A stretch of DNA of 64,000 nt, taken from Dryas octopetala (lineage: Eukaryota > Streptophyta > Magnoliopsida > Rosales > Rosaceae). This document shows, one piece after another, positions 11,486-22,227 of the stretch; positions within the stretch are counted from its first letter, which is position 1; each line of letters opens with the position of its first letter. The notes below the pieces were generated by a model. It was not told where the DNA came from and searched no databases. It saw only the letters and a program-made list of their open reading frames with translations. The DNA is taken from the NCBI GenBank assembly GCA_963921425.1, contig OY992836.1, forward strand, positions 5,533,825-5,597,824. The letters run 5' to 3'. The position numbers and the translations under genes were made by a program.

Positions 11486-14400
11486 TTTCCGAACTCCTTT
11501 CAAATAAAAGGAATTGATAAATTTTGAGTACAAGGATTAGTTGGACCTTGATCAAATAAATAAATCAATGGTTCTAGAGACTACGGATTAATGTGAGAAC
11601 CTAAAGTGGGAATGATTAAGTTGTTGTTTATACACTAAAGAACTGACGTTTTGTGGCTAATTTGTTTTGGAAAAGCTTGTGTTGACGAGAGAGCAAAGAG
11701 GAACGCTCTCCAAATTTCAAGCATTACAAACTTAGTAACTTACAATAGGTCCGAGAACACCAAGAAGTTGAATAAGGGTAGTTAGACTCTTAGTGGAAAC
11801 CTTGTTGACATTTTTTGTACTTGTGCACTAAGTGCTGCAATTGTTTGCTTTGCCATGCTATTGCCATGTTGTAATGAAATTGTTTTGCCATGCTATGTTG
11901 TTTACATGATGTAAAATAGATTAATTATTATTTTCAGTTTACATATTTGGCTAAGCATGCTTTCTAATTGAATGGAGAACTTGGAATCAAATGTTTTGGA
12001 CTTGTAACCTTAATCTTTGTATTAAGGACCGATTACTTACTTGTGCAAGTTACCTATTGTTGTTAGTATGTTGTTAAAATCAAATGATGTTCTATTCTTA
12101 TCATGTCTTGCTATATTTTCCTTCACCTCTGATTATTATTAGAATGACTTGATAAGCATGATTTAGAACTCAACTATTTCATAATCAGATTAACAAATTA
12201 ATGATTGGTAACCATATAGGGTTTTGAATAAAGGATGAATTAATTTCCTTATTGTTTTATCCGATTCTTATGATAGTGTGATATTAATGATTGTGTTTTA
12301 TATACAAATTTATGTGAAAGAATTTGAATTACATCGCATGCATATTTTATTATGGCATGCATGAGCATTGAAATTATTATGTTGTTAACACTAATGAATT
12401 TCAAGTGTTTGGACCTCTAATTTGAGACGAAGGTCATGTTTGTGTTGACCTTGGGTTCAATCCCCTAAATCATCAGTGGGTTAACCTAGAGTTGTTTCAT
12501 TTTTAAGGAGTATGCTAGGTTTGATTCCATGCTTAATTTCTAGCCTCTGAGTTTCAAATGTTTGGACGTATCACTACCTGATTCCTACGTTTCTTTTTAG
12601 TAGGAAGTTGCGGGGTAGTTGATAGAGAAGCTATCGATTAGGGTATCGATTGTGTTTAAACAATTAAGGTATCAATGTGTTTCTCCAAACCATGTACACT
12701 TGCATTCATGAATAGCATGCACATATTTTTACATGTGGCATATTGGATATTCATGTATATATGTGCAATTTAATGTTATGGTTATAACATGTTATTTAAT
12801 TTGTTTTCCAATGTATGAAAGGATTAATTATCTTTTGATTAAATGCTAATGGTTGTGATAGCATGTTAGCCCCTAATGTTTTAGCTTGAGGGTATGAATG
12901 TGTGGTGCCTGTTTGTGTGAATCTTGTTGGGAATATATTGCATTGATAAATTGTTGTATTGATTTGGTATTTGTTTTTCTGTGAGTCGGTTTCATTGAGC
13001 ATCAAAGCTCACCGGATCTTTTATGTGACATTGTACGTACACCATTCCACGGTGTAAGGGATCACTTTGCAGAGTAGTTGAAACTGAGGAGGCGACGTCA
13101 AAGGGCTTGGCCGTGGGCATTCCGAAAGTCAAATTTTATTATCTTATTTTGTAATTTGTTTTGTAAAAGTTGTTTATGTATTCTCATTGGCTCATTAGTG
13201 TTTTTAAAATATCTATCAAAGTTTCATTTAATTATTTAATGCTAGGGGTTGACTTTGTTTTAAAAATTAGCTTGCTTAAGAAAAGACTTTCTGTAATCAC
13301 GTGAGCAGCACATCCAAGACTTTCTCTTCTCAGCTTAAGAAAAGAAAGCAGCTTGCTTTTTGTCTTAAAAGAAAAGAAGAAGAGAGAGCAGAGCACATAG
13401 ACTAGTGTGGTCCGTGTGGACACCATAAGCATTTCCTAAAATGGAAAGTGTTTTCATGAAATTTGAATGCCATATATTAACTAAAGGGTTGGTAGGCCTA
13501 TTAAAGTTAAATTTGAATTTGAATAGGTGAATCATGATGAGATTTTTTTTTTTGGCCAAGGAATCATGATGAGATTAAAGGTGAGATACAAACTCAGACT
13601 TATGGGTATACCTTTCCTCCTATACATATATGAAAACCGAGTACTCCAAATGCATGGAGTACGCTCCTTCAAAATCGATTCAAAGCATGGAGCCTACAAT
13701 GATATAAGTTGAAAACACACCACATATGTTTGACAACATTCTTAAGTACGTTGTTCACTTCAAACGTACAATAGGTAAAATAAACAACCCTGCAACCATG
13801 GTGAAAAGCTTTTTCCCTTCCGCTGAAGCCTACCAAGATGGAGGCTAGCCTGTGGGAATAGCCTAGTTAAATTATCATGGAAGCCGTTGACACTAGAAAA
13901 AGTACAAAAAAAGGGCTACAGTCACACTTCTCTTGTGTTCCCAAGCTTGTACTCATCAATGAGACAGAGGAGCAACTTATTTAAGGTAATTTACCTGGTA
14001 TCCTATTCAAAAGCCTTTATTTATATTTCAAAAACAAGAAAAAATGTTTTCTTGACTAAAACATGTTTGGCAGGCCTTTTTCAAAAACAATTTATAGAAA
14101 AAAATTCAAAAACATGCCTCTTTTTAAAAACAGATAAAACATTGTTTTTCTTTTCTTTTTTTAATGCTTCTTTCTTCATTAGCTGCCATCTTTTTTAAAA
14201 TTTAATAATTGTTTTCAAATTATAAAAATTGATTCTGAAAACTTACATTAAAAAAAAAAAAATCTTTTTTTTTTTTTGACTAGGATACCAAACAGAGAGT
14301 TCAATCATACCTATATTAATAATTTATTATTATAACTTCATTTTGTCATGAATTAATTAATAACTTCCATTTTCTTATAATTACAATCCTTTTAAGTAGG

Positions 14401-14583
14401 GCCAATTCCAAATAAATGAATAAAAATTTTCAAAATTACACATTAGTCAATGAACTATTCCAAAATACCATAACAATAACCATTAACCAAAATGAATGAA
14501 ATGAAATTACAAACACTCCAAAACCGGACATAAGAAATGCAAAAAATTACAGCCACTACCATCGGTTCATTGTTAATGTAATT
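11486..14583. other. Intergenic DNA with a possible old LTR remnant
   Basis: AT-rich sequence without a supportable gene. The part around 12950-13130 (a TTGAGCATCAAAGCTCACC segment followed by a GGAGGCGACG block) resembles motifs seen near the R/U5 region of plant Ty3/Gypsy LTRs. I see no matching ends, so this is only a suggestion. A short duplicated ATCATGATGAGATT occurs at about 13531 and 13562. Confidence 0.35.
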
Positions 14584-14828
14584 AAGTAACATGTATGTTT
14601 AAGTTACCAAAAATTACAAAAAGGTCAAAATTGATCCCTTAGTGACACGTGTCTATAGTAGTTATTGAAGCATAGTAAGCAACATTTTTAAGTTACCAAA
14701 TATTACAAAAAACTCAAAACTGATTCCATAGTGACATGTGTCTATTATAATTTATGAAACACAGTAAGCAACGTGTTTAAGATACAAAAAATTACAAAAA
14801 ACTCAAAATTGATTCCATAGTGACATGT
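14584..14828. repeat. Tandem repeat, about 90-bp unit, 2.7 copies
   Basis: Units begin near 14584, 14677 and 14765. Each has AAGTAAC/AAGCAAC, then TTTAAG-TACCAAA, ATTACAAAAA, CTCAAAA-TGATTCC and TAGTGACA(C/T)GTGTCTAT. The third unit is partial. It is not coding. Confidence 0.85.
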
Positions 14829-15665
14829 TGTTCAATTTCGCGGATTTAATACATAAGCACATGCAATATTAGTTTTTTGGGTTTGAATTTGGTACTGAAT
14901 TTTTTAGGTTTAAATTAATGAATTTAGTTTGAGACAAACAAACTGAAGCTCAATCACAGTTTTTAGGGTTTGATTATGTTAGTTAAATTATCATTAAAAA
15001 ATTCAAATAAGCAAAGTTATTGGGAAAAATACCATGCAAGCATTGTGCTTGAAATTACTATTACTACAATGAATTTTTTTTTTATAATGCCTAAAATGGA
15101 CAAAAAAAAAAGGGAAACTTCCATTTAGGTTTTTTAATTTAACAATTTACTGACTAAAGCTTTATGACTTTTAAAATTCTAACTAAAGTCCAATAATATT
15201 GTAACAATTTCATATTACATAACATTAGTCCATTAGTTTCAATTTTTTTAACACATGCAAGGTGCTGAGCCCTTGGCGGTCATTTTCGAGTGTTTAGCAG
15301 TAGATTTTTACTTCTTCTCAAGCCTTGGTTTATCTGCTTTATATTATATTTTAACTCTGAGATTTTGGCTTCCACAAACCTCATTCTATACCCTAAGAAG
15401 TTATGAGGTGAACCCGTACCCTATACCCTTAAAAAAAAAATAATGACATATTTCGTTGATAAGGCAATGGTCAAAGGGCTTTATTTAAAAAAAAAATAAA
15501 GGCTTCATTTGGGAAAAACAAAAAGTCATATGGTTTTTTTCTAAATAAGAAATGTTAGAAGGACTAAACTCTAATTCTCAAAAAAAAAAAAAAAAAAATC
15601 TTTTAAACACCAACAAGAACTGTACAAGTTTAATAACATGAACCACTAAAGATCCAAAAAGCTAG
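14829..15665. other. Intergenic AT-rich DNA
   Basis: Several A- and T-homopolymer runs (for example about 15580-15598). No gene, transposon end or RNA gene is supported. Confidence 0.5.
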
Positions 15666-16265
15666 AATCATCCAAAACTTCATTCTTGAATACAAATTCA
15701 TTTAGTAACTGTGCAACAGAGATTGAAAATTGCATATCGTAAAACAAATTAAAAATCAATTCAACACTACAATGAAACATGCAAAACTAGTACTACACAA
15801 CATATACATCAAGAACTAATTTAGGAACTGTGCAACAGACGCTAAAAATTTCAAACAATTCCATAAAAAATCATCCAAAACTTCATTTCCGAATACAAAC
15901 TCATTAAGTAACTGTGCAACAGAGACAAAAATTTCAAATAAAAAACTAATAAAAATCAATTCAATAGTACAATGGAACATGCAAAAGTAGTATTGCACAA
16001 TTTCGTATACATCAAGAACTAATTCAGTAATTGTGCAACAAACATTGAAAATTTAAAGAATTCTGAAAAGAATCATCTGGAACTTCATTTCCAAATAAAA
16101 ACTTATTTAGTAACTATGCAATCGAGATTGAAGATTTCAAATCATAAAATCAATTCAAAATTACAATGGAACATACAAAACGAGTACTGCATAGTTTCAT
16201 ATATATCAAGAACTAATTCAGTAACTGTGCAACAGACATTGAAAAATTCAAAGAATTCCGAAAAG
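15666..16265. repeat. Tandem repeat, about 200-bp unit, 3 copies, with half-unit substructure
   Basis: Units start at about 15666, 15868 and 16071 with AATCATC(C/T)(A/G)(A/G)AACTTCATT. Inside each unit the motif TAACTGTGCAACAGA or a close variant occurs twice, near 15705, 15829, 15909, 16027, 16114 and 16214. The array is therefore a dimeric satellite-like repeat. Copies differ by scattered substitutions and small indels, so it is not a very recent expansion. Confidence 0.85.
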
Positions 16266-16761
16266 AATCAGGGTGCCGCTATTTAGACCCATTTGTCAAT
16301 AGCCCCAACAAATTTTCTACACCCAACTAAAAATTAGAAATGACAAAATTTATTAGTATACCCAACAAGTTTTCCCAAATTACCCTTACTAAAACCCAAC
16401 ACCACATTAACTTATTCTACTTTATATACCCAACATCATAACCACCACCACCACCACCCAACACCATCTCCACCACCACTTAACCCATTTCTTCCACTCA
16501 GCAATTCAGTGGTTTTATTCACTCTTTTCTTTCTCCTCATCTTCTCAACAAACCAACCCCAGACCTGCTTGTAAGTCAACTTGAAAGCAGCGGCATTGCA
16601 TTCCATTGCAGTTTTTGTCGGATACCTATCCTCTGTAAAAAATAATTAAAGTATTGGGTTTCAATCTCTTGTGGTTAAAACTAACATTGTGCTACTTTTT
16701 TCCAGAAGCTATTGCACCAACATTCCTAATTGCTTCTATAATTGTATTATAAAACTACTTC
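16266..16761. other. Intergenic sequence opening with a hAT-like terminus
   Basis: Directly after the third satellite unit the sequence reads GGGTGCCGCTATTTAGACCC, followed by a pyrimidine-rich ACCC-repeat stretch. This resembles the ends of the hAT-type elements at 38309-39559 and 63850. I find no matching opposite end, so this is a possible truncated element. No gene is seen. Confidence 0.35.
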
Positions 16762-17670
16762 ATGTTCCAGGGGGGAAGGGGTACTGCCCCTGGTGCCTCT
16801 GCCTGGCTGCTCCTCTCCCTCCTGCCTCTCTTTCTCCCTCTTCTCTCCCTTCTGCCTCTCCTTCCCCCTCTCAAATTTACTTCTTCTCATTTGTTTTTGA
16901 GACCTGCTTTCAGATCTCTTTTGTTTTTGAGATCTACTTACAGATCTCTTTTGTTTTTGAGATCTGCTACACCCTCTATGTGTGGTGTTTGTTTTCACCT
17001 TTTTGTGGTGACTTTTGCTTCACCCTTTTGGTGGTGATTTTGCTTCACCCTCTTAGTAGTGATTTTACTTGAGCCATATGCTCAATTATGGAGTTTTCTC
17101 CTTTTGCTCTCAATTTCAACGTCTCTTCGCTAAGCATCGGGCAGCCCCTACCTCCGCTTGTTCTCGACTCCTGGTCCGTCATCTTCGTCATATTCGAGAA
17201 TACTCTTTGATCTTCGGCGATGATGTTTGGATCCTGGTTGTCGCAAAGCGATCCTGTGCCCTTATGCACGGGTGGTCGCTACACCTTTGGAAGATGTACG
17301 CCTTGGCTCGGGTGTTCGCACCTCCATCTTCTCCTCTTTCAGTGTCTCTCTGGCTTTTTTGGTGGTGGTGGTGGTGTTTACTGGATGCTGATGTGATGAC
17401 AATTTAGGGCTTTTGTGGATACTGCTCCCTTCCACCTAACGGTACCTATCCTCCTCCGATCCATGGCGGTGGCGTGGTCCTCCTGTATGACCCCTTGTGC
17501 CTAGGATTTGGTCTTTTGTTTAGATAAGTGTATTTTATTTTGGGCTTTTCAGTAATAGTTTGTTTTGTTTTGGGCCTGTGGGATGTGGGCTGTGGGTTGT
17601 TGACTTTGTACTTTGTTTGCCTATTGGGATTATTTAATACATGGCTGATTCGACCCAAAAAAAAAAAAAA
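16762..17670 (+). mobile_element. Poly(A) retroposon (LINE-like 3' end) with 11-bp target duplication
   Basis: A 0.9-kb insertion ends in an A-run (about 17657-17674). It is flanked by the direct repeat AAAACTACTTC at 16751-16761 and 17671-17681. Composition is CT/GT-rich and unlike the AT-rich flank. It contains two minisatellites: a TTTTGTTTTTGAGATCT repeat (about 16885-16970) and a CACCCT-TTTGTGGTGATTTTG repeat (about 16970-17065). The last 100 bp (GGATTATTTAATACATGGC before the A-run) look like a plant L1-type 3' end. No reverse transcriptase is visible, so it is 5'-truncated or a non-autonomous retrocopy. Confidence 0.7.
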
Positions 17671-17878
17671 AAAACTACTTCCTGATTTCTTTTTAAAATC
17701 AAAATACGCAACAATTGCAATTGCTCCAAGTTTGAATTAAACAAAAAATTTGGTAACACCATTTTGAACCCAATAGAGCAACAAAGTAATAATAACAAAA
17801 GCTACAAAAAACAGAGTCAGAGAGAGAGAGTGATAGAGGGGTGGGGGCAGGGGGCTGGGCTCGAGAGATTTTTTGATG

Positions 17879-18029
17879 TAACCGATACACCGCCACGTGG
17901 TATAACCAATTCAACGTGTCATAATATGAGTGAATGTTATTAATATTATATCCTAGGAGAGATAAACATACCGTCCAACAATACCCTTACACCTTGGATT
18001 GGTTACATCACGGGGCGGTGTATCGGTTC
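17879..18029. mobile_element. MITE with TIR (T/G)AACCGATACACCGCC
   Basis: About 150 bp with terminal inverted repeats TAACCGATACACCGCC (left) and GAACCGATACACCGCC (right, reverse complement). Inner similarity in the arms extends to about 50 bp (ACGTGGTATAACCAATTC against CCGTGATGTAACCAATCC). No open frame. A flanking AGAGATT occurs on both sides but not at matching offsets, so the target duplication is unresolved. Confidence 0.75.
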
Positions 18030-19461
18030 ACTAATTCTTCATTTAGAGATTAATTGTACTATAACTCTTACTATATAAAGACTTGCCAAGTCTCAAAGTG
18101 TTGTAATATATTTAATGATCAACATAGAGTACTCATCAACTTGTATCTCCAATATATATATATATATGATGTCATTCTCATATAAACATATTGATGTATT
18201 ATCTAAATCATGGGCCCTAGTGCCCTACCATGATGTTACATTCAAACTTATTAATAATTAATATTAGTATTCAAATTTATTCTTCTAGCACTGTTGAGAA
18301 ATAGTTGGTGACTTGTGAGGGCTATTTTTTCAAAAAAAAAAAAAAAAAGAGACAAATAAACTACTCGAGTAATACAATTTGGTCAATGTATCTTCAAGGC
18401 TAAAACTGTTGCCATCTAAAGATTGAACTCAAAGGTGTAAAGCTCCCTCAGGATCACAATTTAGTCTTCGTTATTTATTAGAAGAAAGTTTGTACACGAA
18501 TTTCCTCAATTTAGTCTTCAAGAACTTCAACTGGTCAATCTTACAGTTCGCTTAAGCTTCAACTGCATTGTCCAATGGCTTTTTCATAGCGCTTAAGCTT
18601 TATCAACTATATATACTTTCCAAACAACTGGAACATGAAGTCCTCACGATACTTCGCTGGAAGGGGGTATGTAGGATATTGCAACTGCACCGATTGGATT
18701 CAGATTTGGCCATATCCATTGACTTTTTTGTTGTATGACTTTCCGATACAACTGAGATACATGAGATATACGGTCAAGATACGTATTTTTGCACTTATTT
18801 TTAAAAAATTAGGGTAAGATTGAAAATTAAAAACTTTATAGATCAAATTTGAAAATTAAAAACTTAGATCAGATCTCTATTCTTTGTTCGACAACACAAA
18901 AGGTGAAAGGGGCTAGGGTTTTTGTTGTATTTTGATTGAAATAGAAAAGGAAAATACATTAGATTTGTCATTTGAATTAGATTTTTCAAAAGAAAAGTCA
19001 AAAGAGAAAGAAAAAGAGGAAGAACGGAGAAGAAAGAGAAAAGAAAATATATCAAATTTGTCAATTGAATGATTTTTTTCATATTCGATCATGTGCGGAT
19101 CAGTGAACATGATCAGTGAACATGCAAAAGTGACACCGAGCGCTCTGTAGCACTGCCTAGAGCTCAGTGAAGATTTTTGAAACAGGCGAGTGATGCTTCC
19201 TCTGCCTGGTTTTGAGGGTATAGGCTAATGGGTTCACCCCATCCCCTCCTAAGGTATCAAATGACCTTTGTGGAGGCGTTATGCTAGGGTTTAGCTCTGG
19301 GAGCGCAAAATCTCAGAGCTAAACCATAACATAAATGCTGACAAACCAGGTCCAAGCGTTCAGTGCAAAAGATTTTTGCACTACTAAGCGCTTGGCAGTG
19401 GTCACCGAGTGTTCGGCGTCGCACCTTTACACCTGAATGGGTATTATATATATATATATAT
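18030..19461. other. Intergenic DNA
   Basis: No gene supported. A (TA)n tract lies near 18151-18170 and an A-run near 18332-18349. The stretch 19130-19430 is more GC-rich and holds short inverted words (AGCGCT, GCAAAAGATTTTTGC). I could not assign it to a family. Confidence 0.4.
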
Positions 19462-19624
19462 AGTCCTTCTCTAGAGAGGGCTTCCACAAATTTCAAAATT
19501 TACGGATGTTCGACAAAACGCCGACACGAGCACATGAACTGGCTGCATCACATCTCGACGTCGTGTCAGCGCTCTGTCAGACAAATTTCAAAATTTGCGA
19601 ACGTCCTCTCTAGAGAAAAATCCT
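19462..19624. mobile_element. (TA)n-bounded foldback element, copy E (distinct family)
   Basis: Short element of about 160 bp lying between two (TA)n tracts (19444-19461 and 19624-19637). The ends are TAGTCCTTCTCTAGAGAGG (left) and TAGGATTTTTCTCTAGAGAGG (right, reverse complement). Inside them AAATTTCAAAATTT occurs on both arms. The core sequence differs from copies A-D. Confidence 0.75.
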
Positions 19625-19637
19625 ATATATATATATA

Positions 19638-20038
19638 CATGTCCCTTCAAGTGTGGGATCGCATAAATAATTTTATTTGTGGGATCCCTCATAGGGTTCA
19701 CTTCGTATAATATTTCAACGATCCGAACCTTCTATTCTTTAGGTCTCTATTCAAAGATCATCCTTGCAAAAAATTAGCCAAATCGGAAATCATTTGTCTA
19801 TCTAACTTTGATCAAACAAATAGACAAACCAAATATTTTCGATAAAATCGTCTATTTGTTTGATCAAAGTTAGATAGGTAAATGATTTTCGATTTGCCTA
19901 ATTTTTTGTAAAGATGATCTATGAATAGAGGTCTAAAAAATAAACGGTTTGAATTATTGAAAAACTACATAGAGTGGGCCCATCCGCCCTATCCTACATT
20001 TAATACTAAATGTGAGATCTTACACTTGAAGCTCCCTG
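19638..20038. mobile_element. (TA)n-bounded foldback element, copy B
   Basis: About 400 bp between (TA)n tracts (19624-19637 and 20039-20064). The arms start CATGTCCCTTCAAGTGTGG and, in reverse complement, CAGGGAGCTTCAAGTGTAAG. The centre carries the same inverted core as copy A: ATTAGCCAAATCGGAAATCA on the left and its partner near 19880-19905. No coding capacity. Confidence 0.82.
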
Positions 20039-20170
20039 TATATATATGTGTATATATATATATAAGGTGTTTGAAGATTTGTCATATCACGTATCGGTAT
20101 CGTATCCCATACCGGTGTCATATCTATATCGGTGCTTCCTAGTCGTCGCTCATATATATATATATATATA

Positions 20171-20448
20171 GGGCCTTCCAATGAGGGATCCCCCTGTGGG
20201 GCCCACACGAGTAGTTTTGTGTCGATCCACAAACTGTTCATTTTATACATTTCTATTGATAGATCATTCTTGTAAAAAATCAGCTAAATCGGAAATCATT
20301 TATCTATCTACCTATGATCAAACAAATATGTTTCATTGAAAATATTTGGTTCGTGTATTTATTTGATCAAAGTTAGATAGACAAATGATTTCTGATTTGG
20401 CTGATTTTTTGCAAGGATTATCTATCAATGGAAATGTAAAAAATGAAC
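20171..20448. mobile_element. (TA)n-bounded foldback element, copy C, right arm shortened
   Basis: Starts GGGCCTTCCAATGAGGGATC directly after a (TA)n tract (20153-20170). It shares GGGGCCCACACGAGT and TTTTGTGTCGATCC with copy A and the inverted AAATCGGAAATCA core. The right arm ends at ATGAAC and runs straight into ATATATAT, so the outermost part of that arm is missing. Confidence 0.78.
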
Positions 20449-22227
20449 ATATATATCCTCTGGCCATTTCATACCGTTGCATAGCCTCCTCTAGTTTTTT
20501 CCCCCTAAATAAAGCATTTAACTAAAATCATTTCAAGAGGTCCTTGTTCATCCCATATGTCTTGATCAAAACTTATGTTGTGTGGTTTCAGTAGTCCATG
20601 CCCTGTAGTGCAAGAAGCATGTACGTTGAATATAATTGGATGGTTTCGGACAATGACTTTACTTAATGATTTGCTGCTTAATTAATTGACTTTCTTATGA
20701 AGAATTTCCACCTCATAATCAACTTTTGGGGGCCATTAGCTACTTGAGGAGGTTCCCCATGAACAAACACAGCATGTTCTGTTACTATTTTATTTTATTT
20801 TAACCAAGGGGGTTGATCGACTTTGCTGCTTCTCAACATCCTCCACTATATCAAAGCCTTTAAAATCCAAAGGTTCTTCTCAAATTTTTTGAGTTTATAT
20901 CCATAGAATACGATCAATCAGGCCGCTTTTTTATAGTCCACTATATATGTTGTCTTGCTTTCTTCAACTCAGCTATATATGTGGGATTGCGAATAATGAA
21001 AACACTTTACAACTAGGTATTGGTTTAGTTCTCAAGCGGTTCCAAATTTGAACCCCCCTCCCTTAATTAGATAAAAAAAAAATGAATAAACTGTGTTGAA
21101 GTACTCTTGTTGCTGAGTTTATTCAACGTGTAAAAGCTTCTCCACATCCTTCTTATCACCAAATACCAGAAATGGAATAGGAAATGGGATTTTGATTTTC
21201 TTAGATGATCAACTAATTAATCCTCTTCCCATTTGCATATTGGGGCTTGATAGTTTTTCCATGTTCTAGTAGAATCATCGTTTCAAGAAACTTCTCTAGA
21301 AATCAAAGAGGATATTTTAAGTGCCAAAAATATTTATATGAGAACATCTACAGTACAAACACATCTAATAGTGATGAATCTATACACTATTAATAGAAAG
21401 GTGAACTCGTCAATATCTAAAGGTCCAAAAAAGTTCGTATAACATGCAGTGTTTGCATTGTAAAATTTCCAATTTATTTGTATGTAGTTTCAAACAAGTA
21501 GATATATAAAAGTAACAAAAGATGCAATAATTGTATCAAATTATCAATACTTGTGTCAACTCTCAAGTCTCAATAACCTATAATATGCTTAATAAATTAC
21601 AAGGCTGTGAAAAGATCAGAGAGTTTGTGACTCTAAAATAGTCTAATAATATGGGAGAGTTAATTTGTGACGGAAAATACTCTAAAAATGTGGGAGAGAC
21701 GTTTCGATCACAAGATTGGAATATGTCTTTGATCTATATTCTATATAATGCAGCTTCACTCTGAATTGGACAGATCAATGCGAGTAAAAGTTGGTAATAG
21801 TAAGAAAGTGTTGCAAAATTTGAAACGTAGCATCTAGCATCACTTTAATGTCTCTTATCAATATATCATCTCAATAATGTCATGTACGACCCCTTGATTA
21901 AAAGACGACAATATGCTAGCTTAATTTCTTTTATTGGCCGACAATGCTGACTTTAATTAACCACGGTCCATGATAATAATTAAAATGAAGAAATTTCATG
22001 CAACCACACTCAGAACTTAATCAAAAACAAAAAAATTAACCATTGAATTTTGTTTAAATGAGGCCAAGTGCGTGTGACTTGCGGAAAAGAGAGAAAAAGA
22101 AAGGACCTCGCCTCACATGGTGATTAATACTAAGTATCCAATTTAATTTTTGAAGGCTTGAATAACAAGAGCAAGAAACTCAGCAGTGGTGCCAGAGATA
22201 CAGCCAAAGAGAAAAACAAGAAGAAAA
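20449..22227. other. 5' flank of the P450 gene
   Basis: AT-rich intergenic DNA upstream of the P450 start. A TATA-like CTATATAATGC occurs at about 21741, but it is nearly 500 bp from the start codon, so I do not call it a promoter. No other gene is supported. Confidence 0.4.

Noticed and set aside
15666-16265. CRISPR-like array of spaced repeats
   Set aside because: The units are contiguous tandem repeats in a plant nuclear context. There are no unique spacers and no cas genes.
16671-17072. 133-codon open frame on the + strand
   Set aside because: It crosses the target-duplication border of the retroposon and translates the two minisatellites, so it is not a real gene.
21735-21760. TATA box for the P450 gene
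   Set aside because: CTATATAATGC lies nearly 500 bp from the start codon in AT-rich DNA where such words are common by chance.
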